Assembly: GCF_014637405.1 (NCBI RefSeq) | Contig: NZ_BMEY01000026.1 | Span: 1 to 43,724 of the forward strand | DNA: 43,724 nt | DNA from: Ornithinibacillus halotolerans | GTDB taxonomy: Bacteria > Bacillota > Bacilli > Bacillales > Amphibacillaceae | Reading direction: 5' to 3' | Part shown: positions 8,026 to 15,934 of the stretch, in pieces | Numbering within the stretch: position 1 is the first letter of the stretch | Layout: each line of letters opens with the position of its first letter | Notes under the pieces: model-generated | The model's input: only the letters and a program-made list of their open reading frames with translations | The model's database searches: none | What the model was told of the DNA's origin: nothing | Made by a program: the position numbers and the translations under genes

Positions 8026-8508
8026 ATGTTTAAGAAGGTAGAGAAAATAATCGAAATTACCGCATGGATTGGTACTGTACTTTTACTAATTAAATTTGTT
8101 CCTAAACATAGAATCCGAGAAGCACAGGTTATTTTTTTATTTAAACAGGTCATTACATGGCTTTTTGGATTAATCGTCGTAGAAAAAAATCTAATTTCGT
8201 ATCCTAAACGTTTATTTTTTAGTAAAACGAATAAATCTAGTTTTACTTTTGAATATTTTGTGTATCCCGCGCTATGTACCATATTTAACTTGTACTACCC
8301 AGAAAAGAAAAATAATTTAATCAAGCTGCTTTATTACTTTTTCCACTCTGGTCTTATTACAGCGTTCGAATTACTAATGCTCAAATATACGAAACTTATT
8401 AAGTACAAAAAATGGACTTGGTACTGGAGTCTATCTACAATTTGGTTCACCTATTATTTATCTCATCTATATCACAGTTGGTTTTTCAAAAAACAAATAC
8501 AATCTTGA
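8026..8508 (+). CDS. CBO0543-type integral membrane protein
   Basis: A 160-residue membrane protein with about four hydrophobic segments. The stretch REAQVIFLFKQVITWLFGLIVVE and then FEYFVYPALCTIFNLYYP match the pattern of the CBO0543 family common in Bacillus spores and membranes. The function is not known. GAGGTGA precedes two consecutive ATGs (8023 and 8026); the second has the better spacing. It stands alone on the plus strand and is followed by a clear terminator. Confidence 0.75.
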   Translation: MFKKVEKIIEITAWIGTVLLLIKFVPKHRIREAQVIFLFKQVITWLFGLIVVEKNLISYPKRLFFSKTNKSSFTFEYFVYPALCTIFNLYYPEKKNNLIKLLYYFFHSGLITAFELLMLKYTKLIKYKKWTWYWSLSTIWFTYYLSHLYHSWFFKKQIQS

Positions 8509-8513
8509 TCTAG

Positions 8514-8546
8514 GTAGCAAAATTACCACTTTGCTACTCTTTTTTG
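8514..8546 (+). terminator. Intrinsic terminator
   Basis: GTAGCAAA (8514-8521) and TTTGCTAC (8530-8537) form a perfect stem followed by TCTTTTTT, directly after the CBO0543-type gene. Confidence 0.88.
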
Positions 8547-8581
8547 CCTTACACATAATACAATGTAAGCGAGTTTATGTT

Positions 8582-9016
8582 CTATGTAATACTCATCGAT
8601 ATGGTCCTGTTTTTAAAACCTAGGCTTTCATATATATGAATCGCAGGATTCCCATCAAATACAGTTAAACGCACTTCGGAATACCCATCTTCTTTCAACT
8701 GTTCAATACCTGTTTTTATTAATTGTTTAGCAATACCTTTCCCTCTATAATCCTCTAACACAAATAGTTCATAAATAAATCCAACTTGCTTATCTAAAAA
8801 ATGATCCTTGCTTCCTCCTAAAAGTATCCAACCCATTAACTTACCGTTTTCTGTTGCAATTAAGTAATAACCTCCCTTCTTTATAATAGGTTCCACCAAT
8901 TTTCTCGCCTTTTCAATCGTTGGTTCTACTTCACCTAAAGTGCCTTCAATTATCGCCTGTGGAGAAAGTTCAAAAATCTGTTCCATTTCTATCTCATCTG
9001 GTTTTCTAATATCCAT
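8582..9016 (-). CDS. GNAT family N-acetyltransferase
   Basis: A 144-residue GNAT enzyme. The strand IYELFVLEDYRGKGIAKQLI carries the RxxGxA-type pyrophosphate loop, and DGNPAIHIYESLGFKNR is the usual late motif. The ATG at 9016 is preceded by GGAGTG with 9-nt spacing. The frame continues to a GTG upstream, but that GTG overlaps the ribosome site. The substrate cannot be read from the sequence. It is a single gene on the minus strand. Confidence 0.86.
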   Translation of the reverse strand: MDIRKPDEIEMEQIFELSPQAIIEGTLGEVEPTIEKARKLVEPIIKKGGYYLIATENGKLMGWILLGGSKDHFLDKQVGFIYELFVLEDYRGKGIAKQLIKTGIEQLKEDGYSEVRLTVFDGNPAIHIYESLGFKNRTISMSIT

Positions 9017-9442
9017 GTTACAAGTCACTCCATTCCATAACTAATAGAATATTACAGTACATTTCTGCTTCAATTAATCCCGCTTATTGTCGTTTATCAC
9101 AAATGCTAACGTAATATTCCGAAAAATAAAATTAGAGTTATAGAAGTAAATCGAAAATTTACCCCTTTCAACAATGACTTTTTTGGCAACTCTATTGTCA
9201 ATCTTACACTACGTCTTCATCCGCGGAGATTAGTAGTTAGTCAGAATAATTTAAGAAAGAAAACTATATAAAAAAGGACACTTCATTTTGTTAATGAGTG
9301 CGCCCACTTATAGATATTTATCACCTTTATACCTTCTACTTCCATTATACTACTTTCTATGGTTAATTTATAGACTATTCTTTTTGTAGTTCGGATACTA
9401 TACTGTTATATACAAATCTAATGAAACATGAGGTGTATCCAT
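9017..9442. other. Intergenic region upstream of arr
   Basis: No coding sequence is seen in these 426 bases. A hairpin lies at 9276-9304 and AT-rich promoter-like sequence (TATACT and TATATA around 9398-9415) precedes the arr gene. Confidence 0.5.
9276..9304 (-). terminator. Terminator-like hairpin with no gene before it
   Basis: On the minus strand GGcgCACTCATT pairs with AATGAaGTGtCC with one bulge, then six T. It could end a transcript starting in the arr promoter region. It also resembles the hairpin inside the 52-bp repeats at 35378-35610 (GGGC, ACTCATTAA, ATGAGTG). Confidence 0.45.
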
Positions 9443-9859
9443 ATGAATGACAAAAAAGATGTATTAGATCTAGGTCCCTTCTTTCATGGTACAAAAGCAG
9501 CTCTAAAAATTGGCGATCTTTTAGAACCGCAACACTTATCCAATTATCAAAACAAAAAATCGAACTATATCTATTTTACAGCGACATTAGAAGCTGCAAA
9601 ATGGGGTGCTGAATTAGCCAAATCTGAATCGAAGGAAAGAATATATATTGTAGAACCATTAGGTGATTTTGAAAATGATCCAAACTTAACCGACAAAAGA
9701 TTCCCAGGAAACCCAACACGTTCCTACAGGTCTAAATCACCTTTGAAAATAATAGCAGAATTAGGCTCATGGGAAAGACATACGGATGAGCAAATTAATC
9801 AAATGCTAGCATCTTTACAAAAAATAACGGAAGAAGGTAAAAATGTAATTTACGATTAA
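9443..9859 (+). CDS. arr: NAD+-rifampin ADP-ribosyltransferase (Arr)
   Basis: This 138-residue protein matches the Arr family over its full length (typical length 140-150). It has GPFFHGTKA, the IYFTA strand, AAKWGAELA, IYIVEPLGDFENDPNLTDKRFPGNPTRSYR and a closing LxxLxxITEEGKNVI. His15, Tyr44 and Asp79 sit at the positions of the family's His-Tyr-Asp catalytic set. Arr transfers ADP-ribose from NAD+ to rifampicin and inactivates it. The ATG at 9443 is preceded by GAGGTG. It is a single gene with its own terminator and no mobile-element ends beside it, so it looks like a resident chromosomal copy. Confidence 0.93.
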   Translation: MNDKKDVLDLGPFFHGTKAALKIGDLLEPQHLSNYQNKKSNYIYFTATLEAAKWGAELAKSESKERIYIVEPLGDFENDPNLTDKRFPGNPTRSYRSKSPLKIIAELGSWERHTDEQINQMLASLQKITEEGKNVIYD

Positions 9860-9908
9860 TCCTTCTTATATAAAGAGACAAAACTAACAAGTAGTGTCAG
9901 AAATACAG

Positions 9909-9952
9909 AAAACTCGTTCCTTACGATGTTGAGGAATCGAGTTTTATTTTTC
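9909..9952 (+). terminator. Intrinsic terminator of arr
   Basis: AAAACTCG plus TTCCT (9909-9921) pairs with AGGAA and CGAGTTTT (9932-9945) around a one-base bulge, followed by ATTTTT. Confidence 0.8.
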
Positions 9953-10101
9953 ACTTATTCAGGTAATCTGCCCATTTGTTATCTTGCGTGTAGCTTCATT
10001 TTATTTATGTAAAGCACATAATCCATTACTTAACATGAACTGTATTAATCGAATTATTATAAATAACTCTTCCAATAAAACATCTAAACATATTCTAAAT
10101 T

Positions 10102-10329
10102 CTATTTAAGTTTATTTTTCCTTATTTCGTTTAATTCAGGAATTTGTTTATATATATCCGATATTTTATCTACAATTTCCAATTTCACTTTATCTCCACC
10201 ATTACCTGAATTTGCAGTGTTAATAAAGCCATAAATTAGCCTTAACAATGATTTAGCATCCTCCTCATAAAGATGATTAACAGCATCAAGAGTATCCTCA
10301 TATTCCTTTACATCATTAGTTTCTTTCAA
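10102..10329 (-). CDS. Small soluble protein, unknown function
   Basis: A 75-residue acidic, helical protein with no membrane segment or signal peptide. The start is a TTG at 10329, eight bases after GGAG; the GTG three codons upstream lies in the ribosome site. The composition (YEEDAKSLLRLIYGFI, then VDKISDIYKQIPELNEIR) suggests a small helical bundle. No family was recognised. Confidence 0.55.
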   Translation of the reverse strand: MKETNDVKEYEDTLDAVNHLYEEDAKSLLRLIYGFINTANSGNGGDKVKLEIVDKISDIYKQIPELNEIRKNKLK

Positions 10330-10398
10330 CGTTTCCACTCCAATTATTATTCAGTAATTTATCCCGTTAACTTAAAGGTTAATAAAAATAATTTCCTA

Positions 10399-10614
10399 TT
10401 AATTACTATTTCCCTCTAACCACTTTATTGCCTCTACCTCTGCTTTCAAATATGTAGTTTTTACATCCGCAGGAATTGGACTATCGCCAAAAATTTGTCC
10501 ATTCATAGTTTTCATATTTGCCACAGTTAAAACAATCATTGCACCGTCGGTTAAATTATACGTCATATTCGCTGTAGCATACCCAATTGAGGATGGACCA
10601 AAAGTTTTATCTAA
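10399..10614 (-). pseudogene. C-terminal gene fragment lacking a start
   Basis: Seventy-one sense codons, beginning directly after the stop of the neighbouring 79-residue gene and in the same frame, read as a clear protein end. They include DKTFGPSSIGYATANMTYNL, TVANMKTMNGQIFGDSPIP and EVEAIKWLEGNSN before TAA at 10399-10401. No start codon has a ribosome site. The mixed-polarity beta-rich sequence suggests the end of a secreted or lipoprotein domain. It looks like a remnant left by a deletion whose front half is gone. No family was recognised. Confidence 0.55.
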
Positions 10615-10854
10615 TTACTTATTAATTTTTTTCGGGATCACATAAGCAATAGAAGCAGAAAGAAAAGCAATAATTAAATTTGGTAAATAATTACTGTTAT
10701 TCCCTAAAATAACTCCTTCTTGAGACAATTCACCTGCATTTCGGACATCAGATACATCTGGTGTATATATAAAGGTAAGGATCATTCCAAATAGAATGTG
10801 AAATAATGAAAATAATACAATAAAACTAATCGCAAAAATAATATATTTCTTCAT
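10615..10854 (-). CDS. Small two-span membrane protein
   Basis: A 79-residue protein with hydrophobic segments at about 3-28 and 54-72 flanking a polar outer loop (PDVSDVRNAGELSQEG). It starts at ATG 10854 with AAGGAGTG upstream and ends in a basic tail (PKKINK). The function is unknown. The gene fragment at 10399-10614 follows its stop with no gap and in the same frame, so its 3' end may have been fixed by a deletion. Confidence 0.6.
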   Translation of the reverse strand: MKKYIIFAISFIVLFSLFHILFGMILTFIYTPDVSDVRNAGELSQEGVILGNNSNYLPNLIIAFLSASIAYVIPKKINK

Positions 10855-10960
10855 TGTGTACACTCCTTTTGTATTGCCTTAATCCTAACTACGAACAATT
10901 AAAGTATAAAGTTTCACTATCTACTAATTTACTCCTAGAAGGAGATACTTAGATCAATTA

Positions 10961-10993
10961 AAAAAAGTGCTAAAAATGAATTAGCACTTTTTT
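10961..10993. terminator. Bidirectional intrinsic terminator
   Basis: AAAAAAGTGCTAA (10961-10973) and TTAGCACTTTTTT (10981-10993) are perfectly complementary with a 7-base loop. It lies downstream of the sigma factor gene on the minus strand. Confidence 0.85.
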
Positions 10994-11062
10994 GGTAAAA
11001 TGATATATCTTTTTTGTTTAGAATAATTAGTCACTTTTTGTCATAACGAACCAACCTATCTT

Positions 11063-12010
11063 TCAATACCACACTGTATCAACTGGAGCAAGAGATAATT
11101 CTAAGTACTCAGCCATATATCGCATAAATTCTCTACAAAAATAATAGCAGTCCCAATTTGCAATTTTTCCATCTTGCCAGTCAATAGTGTTGACATCATA
11201 TAACATTGGTTCATGTTCTGTCTTTTTAATAAATATGATAGTTTCTTTTCCAAATAAATATTGATGAATTGCATGTACATCCTGTATTTCCTCTAAATGG
11301 TTTGGATTTAGAGAGTATTTTAGGATTGTTTCTTTTCCATATTCCTTACTGTTCATCTCAACAAAACTAAATGTAGCATTTTCTTGAAGCATATTCGCAA
11401 GTCCGTTGAAATCCATTCGATTATATGCTGCAATAAATTCTTTTACATTTTCTGATTGAGCGATGACATTTGCATTCTTCATTTTCCCCCGATCAAACTC
11501 TCGAATCTCAGTAAGCTTTTTTCTTGCACGATTGAGAATTCCATTAATGGCACCTTCCGTACTGGCTAATAATTGCGCTACTTCTTTTGCCTTGAATTGA
11601 AATGATTCCATAAGTACAAATACAACTGCTTGTTTTGGGGTAAGGTTTTTTACTAACGATAATATTGCTTCATTTGCATCAAGGGGGTCAATGAAATCTT
11701 CTTTTATATCATTCTCTTCAATCTCTTGACTAGAAAACCTTCCACTTTTCCTACATTGATCAATCCAGTGATTAGAAGCTACCCGAAATAGATACGATTT
11801 TGTTTGCAATTTCTGTTGCCGATGAGATAAAGCAGATAAAGATGCAAATGACTTCAATAAAGTATCTTGTAGTAAGTCCTCTGCATCCCATGGTGTTCCT
11901 GTTAAACGCAAACAATAATGCCATAATTGATTTCGATATGGCTGAACAATTTTCCAATACTTTATCCATATATCCTTCGTCTCTTCACCTATTGCTTGTA
12001 AATTTGTCAT
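11063..12010 (-). CDS. ECF sigma factor with C-terminal NTF2-like (SnoaL) domain
   Basis: A 315-residue protein. Region 2 (about residues 25-95) contains LRLTGTPWDAEDLLQDTLLK and the -10-recognition part SYLFRVASNHWIDQCRK. Region 4 (about 120-175) contains NLTPKQAVVFVLMESFQFKAKEVAQLL and the helix-turn-helix STEGAINGILNRARKKL. The remaining 130 residues form an NTF2-like fold, as in SigJ and ECF41-like factors, where the extension controls activity in place of a separate anti-sigma protein. No anti-sigma gene is adjacent. AGGAGGTG lies six bases before ATG 12010. The regulon is unknown. Confidence 0.87.
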   Translation of the reverse strand: MTNLQAIGEETKDIWIKYWKIVQPYRNQLWHYCLRLTGTPWDAEDLLQDTLLKSFASLSALSHRQQKLQTKSYLFRVASNHWIDQCRKSGRFSSQEIEENDIKEDFIDPLDANEAILSLVKNLTPKQAVVFVLMESFQFKAKEVAQLLASTEGAINGILNRARKKLTEIREFDRGKMKNANVIAQSENVKEFIAAYNRMDFNGLANMLQENATFSFVEMNSKEYGKETILKYSLNPNHLEEIQDVHAIHQYLFGKETIIFIKKTEHEPMLYDVNTIDWQDGKIANWDCYYFCREFMRYMAEYLELSLAPVDTVWY

Positions 12011-12252
12011 AGTAAGCACCTCCTACTTATATAACGAATATACCCAGCTAAATCATACGCTCTTTTATAAACTTTTAGAAAGTGATAAATTGCAATACAT
12101 TATTAAGTATTGATAGATGAAGTATTACGAAAAATTGCTAATTTGATTGATTATCTAAAAGATAGAAAGACATCAAAAACCCATAACGATTATTTATTTG
12201 TAAAGATTCGTGAGTTGGTGAATAAATTAATTTCTCTTTCCAATCCCACTCC

Positions 12253-12384
12253 CTACTTATTTTTAATCTCCTCCAATAAAGAAATAATCTTGTCATTCTG
12301 TTCGATAATCTTATTATGTTGCCTTCTAATTCCTGTAAAATCGAATAGAAACACGATTAATATGATAGCTATAAAGATGAGCAT
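12253..12384 (-). CDS. 43-residue single-span membrane micropeptide (paralog)
   Basis: This frame runs from ATG 12384, with GGGAG nine bases upstream, to TAG at 12253-12255. Residues 2-16 are hydrophobic (LIFIAIILIVFLFDF). The tail KIIEQNDKIISLLEEIKNK is a short helix. It aligns gap-free over all 43 residues with the product of 6790-6921, with identical EQN, II, LL and terminal K positions. The pair argues for a conserved micropeptide family. The function is unknown. Confidence 0.65.
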   Translation of the reverse strand: MLIFIAIILIVFLFDFTGIRRQHNKIIEQNDKIISLLEEIKNK

Positions 12385-12619
12385 TATTATTTTCTCCCAA
12401 CCTAACCTTAATTTAAGTTCTTCCCCCTAGAATACAACCCACATAAAAATTAATGTGCACTACACTGTTATATTGCAAATCGAATGAGCTTGCAAATTCC
12501 TCTTTCCCATACTTGCTCGCATATGTAAAAGAATAATAATGTTGACGAGTTGTTCTTAAGAAAATGGCGATTATAATTAATCACCTCTCCGCTTCACTCC
12601 AGCTTTTGTAACTGAATTT

Positions 12620-13090
12620 CTAATACTTCAATGTAGCAGCCCAAATTAATAAAAAGATAGGAGCTATAAAACAGATAACTAAAAGAATGACTGCTATCAT
12701 TAAAGGAATGCTAGAATCCATTCCGACTGAATATCTGAGCAAGGCTTCGTTTGCTAGAATAAAGGTATTTAAACTTAAATATTGAATCAAGACTAATACT
12801 TTTTCCGCATTGGAAAACTGAATTTCTTTATTTGCCTCCGTTAAATTCACATAGTTCAACTTTTCAGGTTTTTTCACTAATAATCCAATAAACGCCCAAA
12901 TGCCAATACTTAAAATAGGCATAATAAACAACATGTATTTTGGACCCCAATTATCTGGTGTATCATTTGTAAAATGTACCGCGATTTTTTCCGGAATATC
13001 TACCCATAAATTAAATAAATTAAGAATATGGTAGCCAAAAACAAAAATGGAAATTAAAAAAAGAGTTATTTTCACATGTTTTATTTTCAT
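12620..13090 (-). CDS. DUF1648-type membrane protein
   Basis: A 156-residue protein with four hydrophobic segments (about 7-25, 50-72, 93-112 and 125-152). Between the first two lies the DUF1648 signature, IPEKIAVHFTNDTPDNWGPKYMLFIMPIL. Relatives include the YvaZ/SdpI-like immunity proteins, but the short length and absence of partner genes leave the role open. The ATG at 13090 is preceded by AGAGGTGA. It is a single gene. Confidence 0.75.
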   Translation of the reverse strand: MKIKHVKITLFLISIFVFGYHILNLFNLWVDIPEKIAVHFTNDTPDNWGPKYMLFIMPILSIGIWAFIGLLVKKPEKLNYVNLTEANKEIQFSNAEKVLVLIQYLSLNTFILANEALLRYSVGMDSSIPLMIAVILLVICFIAPIFLLIWAATLKY

Positions 13091-13250
13091 TTTATCACCT
13101 CTCGGATTTCAAGTTTTTCATACTAGAATGCAATATTTCCTGCTGTATGTTTATCACTTTTTCGACGTACGAGAAAAACCCACTCTTCATTCGTTACATA
13201 CGAAATAATTCAAAAAATGTTTCAAATAAAATAAAATTTCAAAGCACAAA

Positions 13251-13289
13251 AAATGTAGTGCTATCCACGATGTGGTTAACACTACATTT
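13251..13289 (-). terminator. Intrinsic terminator of the vWA lipoprotein operon
   Basis: AAATGTAGTG (13251-13260) pairs with CACTACATTT (13280-13289), with a second short stem inside. Six T follow on the minus strand, 40 nt after the vWA gene. Confidence 0.8.
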
Positions 13290-13331
13290 AAACTATAATC
13301 ACCGTTACTTAACTCTCCATTAGAACCTCAG

Positions 13332-14711
13332 CTATTCTCTCCCTTCCTCCCCTCTATCTCTTACCTCTATTCTTAATTCCTTGGCTTTATCCCGTATTTC
13401 GGTATTTAGTTCAGACATTTTACTACGTGTAAAAGTTTGAATTGCGTTATATCGTTTCCTTATTTCTTGATTAATATGAAGCTCAATCTGTTTATCAAAT
13501 GCTAGCTCTTCCAATAAATAGTTTGATAATATGAAGAATTTTTCCCTCTCAAGATCTGATTTTTCATAGATTTTATTTTTCAAATCATGGACTTGGTTTA
13601 GCTTTTCTCGCTCCTTTGCGTAGTAATCATCAACATTATCAGATTGCCATGATAACCATGCCTTATCGAGTTCTCTTTTTTCTTGATTAAAAAATTCTTC
13701 TATCTCTTTTTGGGACTTAACCGTCAAGTACTTTCCTGCACCAGCATCCGCTATCTTCTTTAGTTCATTTTGTCCTTCATCATCTACATCAAAGCCAATA
13801 ATATTAACGACTGCTTGCATATCGGATTGATTTAATTTCTCCGCTTCCTCTACAGGATTTCCACCACATGTCTCTAACCCGTCACTAACAATATATACGA
13901 TGTTCTCAGCACCTTCTTCTGCCTTGTTTTGTATATCGTCATACGCTTTAGAAATAGATGCAGCTAACGGGGTTTGACCACCTGGTTTAACTCCTTCTAG
14001 CACTTCTCCAAATTTTGACTCATCATATGGTGCTAGTTCATAGACCACTTCAGTACTATTACAAGATTTTTCCTTATCACCAGCTTGCCCATCCCCTTCA
14101 TTCCCATAAATTTGCAAAGAAACATTTACTTGTTCGGGAAGAATAGATACAAATGATTCGATTGCTTCTTTGGCAAGCTCCATTTTCGTTTTACCATCTA
14201 ATGTTTCTTCCATACTTCCACTAGCATCCAATAATATCGCAACGTTGACTTCTTTCTCTATTGAAGCATTCGTTCCTTCTGATCCACTCCCATCTGGAGC
14301 TTCAGTCGGACCATCAAATGATGTGTCGAACTGGTTGATTTGTTCGTAAAGGTCTCGATAATCATCTGCGGCTAAAGCTAATATTTGTAAGTAATACTCT
14401 TCTCCAGTTAAATTACTATCTAGTTTAGCAAGAATTTCTTTAACTTTATCTTCGTCGTAATTGTCTTCCCCATATATTCCAGGTTCTAGTTGCATAATTT
14501 CCTGGGCGTCTTCTGTTTGAAATCGTTCTGTGTCCAGTTCATCATTCACGTCGTTTTCCGAGTTATCTTCGGCAGGTGATTCATTTTCTTCTATTTGTCC
14601 AGGTTCAGTATTGTTTCCATCTACAGTCTCGATATCGTCCGAATTATCATTGGAACAACCGAATAACAAGAATCCTAAGCTTATTATATAAAAAATCTGT
14701 CTAAACTTCAT
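13332..14711 (-). CDS. vWA-domain lipoprotein
   Basis: A 459-residue surface lipoprotein. The signal peptide ends in the lipobox LFGC with Cys19, followed by an Asp/Glu/Asn-rich linker to about residue 65. The von Willebrand factor A domain spans about 153-345. It has a MIDAS motif DASGS (Asp162, Ser164, Ser166), GGQTPLAASI and IVYIVSDGLETCGG. A charged helical tail (about 350-459) ends the protein. Bacillus YwmC and YwmD are similar but shorter. It lies 22 nt downstream of another lipoprotein gene and is probably cotranscribed. It likely binds a protein or wall ligand through the metal site; the ligand is unknown. Confidence 0.88.
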   Translation of the reverse strand: MKFRQIFYIISLGFLLFGCSNDNSDDIETVDGNNTEPGQIEENESPAEDNSENDVNDELDTERFQTEDAQEIMQLEPGIYGEDNYDEDKVKEILAKLDSNLTGEEYYLQILALAADDYRDLYEQINQFDTSFDGPTEAPDGSGSEGTNASIEKEVNVAILLDASGSMEETLDGKTKMELAKEAIESFVSILPEQVNVSLQIYGNEGDGQAGDKEKSCNSTEVVYELAPYDESKFGEVLEGVKPGGQTPLAASISKAYDDIQNKAEEGAENIVYIVSDGLETCGGNPVEEAEKLNQSDMQAVVNIIGFDVDDEGQNELKKIADAGAGKYLTVKSQKEIEEFFNQEKRELDKAWLSWQSDNVDDYYAKEREKLNQVHDLKNKIYEKSDLEREKFFILSNYLLEELAFDKQIELHINQEIRKRYNAIQTFTRSKMSELNTEIRDKAKELRIEVRDRGEEGRE

Positions 14712-14733
14712 GCTCTCTTCACCCTAGCTTATT

Positions 14734-15588
14734 TTATTCTGGATCTGGGATTTCTACTTCTCCACCCCATTGTATAAACGTATTGGAAGTTCTTACCGTG
14801 AAATCTCCGCTCGTTCCAGTTGCTGCAAAATATGCCCCAAGATAATCGGATGTAATCCAGTACTCCCAATCTGTCAATACTGAAAGGCCCATATCTACCA
14901 CATCATCCGAAGTCAGTTTCCACGCAATATCTACAAAAGCTTCACTATCTGGAGTCGATTCCTCCCCTACAACTGTCCATGTAGGAACAGCACCTAAATA
15001 TTCGGCAATAAAGCGAGGATCAGAAAATACACGATATAGATCAATGAGTGAAGTTGCCATCATCACTTCTGGTTCTGTCGAATTTGAATCGGCTTGAATC
15101 CAACCAGTCCCCGTGTTCACCCAGCCTGTATCTTCTTTCAGTACAACACTAAATTCATTAGAATGAAGACTGAGTGAAAAGTTAGGATCCCATTTAAAAT
15201 CAACGGTAGAAGAAAATCCTGTATCATCTCTTACTATGTGGCTTCCGGATTGCTGACTGATCATTGCTTCTACCACACAATCTGCTAATGTACTTCCATC
15301 TATTTCTTTACCTGCTTCAAATATAATCCCCTCACAGCTCGGATAATCACCACCAATTCCATCTGTATCGTTTGTTCCTGCCTGATCTTCTACTTCCGTA
15401 TTATCATCCTCTGAATTATCTTCTTCCTCATTTGGTTCGTTATTTTGTTGGTCCTCGTCATTTTGGCTCGTATTTTTTTCGCCATTCTCTTGATTTTCCA
15501 TGTTTTCGGTATCATCTGTTGAATTACATGCAACAAGAAGAAAAAACAGCATCATAAAAACAATTAGTTTTTTAATTAAACCCCTCAC
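14734..15588 (-). CDS. Lipoprotein of unknown function, partner of the vWA lipoprotein
   Basis: The protein has a signal peptide (KKLIVFMMLFFLLVAC, lipobox LVAC), a very acidic linker of about 60 residues rich in Asn, Glu and Asp, and then a soluble domain. That domain includes the stretches DTGWVNTGTGWIQAD and SDPRFIAEYLGAVPTWTV. No family was recognised. The start is uncertain: GTG at 15588 (used here, 284 residues) has only a weak ribosome site. An ATT at 15576 lies six bases after GAGG and would give a classic MKKL-type signal peptide. It is the first gene of a pair with the vWA lipoprotein. Confidence 0.75.
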   Translation of the reverse strand: MRGLIKKLIVFMMLFFLLVACNSTDDTENMENQENGEKNTSQNDEDQQNNEPNEEEDNSEDDNTEVEDQAGTNDTDGIGGDYPSCEGIIFEAGKEIDGSTLADCVVEAMISQQSGSHIVRDDTGFSSTVDFKWDPNFSLSLHSNEFSVVLKEDTGWVNTGTGWIQADSNSTEPEVMMATSLIDLYRVFSDPRFIAEYLGAVPTWTVVGEESTPDSEAFVDIAWKLTSDDVVDMGLSVLTDWEYWITSDYLGAYFAATGTSGDFTVRTSNTFIQWGGEVEIPDPE

Positions 15589-15934
15589 TTCGTCCGTTAT
15601 AAAGAACAAGAATACCAAGCTATATTTACACAAACAAAAAATAAAAGCCTTTGTTCACTTTGGAATAAAGGCTCTGAATGTAATTTAATTGTAATAAATT
15701 CAGAAAAGTTAAACAATAGTTCTTTCTCCCTAATATCAGTTTTGAATATACGATGTAGACTAATTCATAATCCAATAACATCCATTTCATACTTGACCAA
15801 GCAATGCACACTTCCCCTTCCTACTAACTTCATAGAAAAGTCACTTTTATATAAGGTATATCAATAATTTCGTATGATAAACTATAATTATATTATCAAT
15901 ATATACGTTCTCAACTAGAAATGAGGGATCCTTA
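15589..15934. other. Intergenic region between divergent genes
   Basis: No supported gene lies here. It holds the promoters of the minus-strand lipoprotein gene and the plus-strand CBS gene. A minus-strand hairpin AGCCTTT / AAAGGCT (about 15648-15675) with a T-rich tail is a terminator-like element. A 61-codon minus-strand frame overlaps that hairpin and is not convincing. Confidence 0.45.

Noticed and set aside
1087-9125. TAATATTCCG repeated in gaps near 1087, 7857 and 9110
   Set aside because: The shared stretch is only about 10 AT-rich bases and the surroundings do not align, so chance is likely.
12110-12430. 106-codon plus-strand frame
   Set aside because: It has no ribosome site and its second half is antisense to the supported micropeptide gene at 12253-12384. 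The first 40 codons look protein-like and might be a remnant, but nothing supports them further.
15626-15811. 61-codon minus-strand frame before the lipoprotein gene
   Set aside because: Its end overlaps a terminator-like hairpin and its start is crowded against the ribosome-like sequence. The composition is not convincing.
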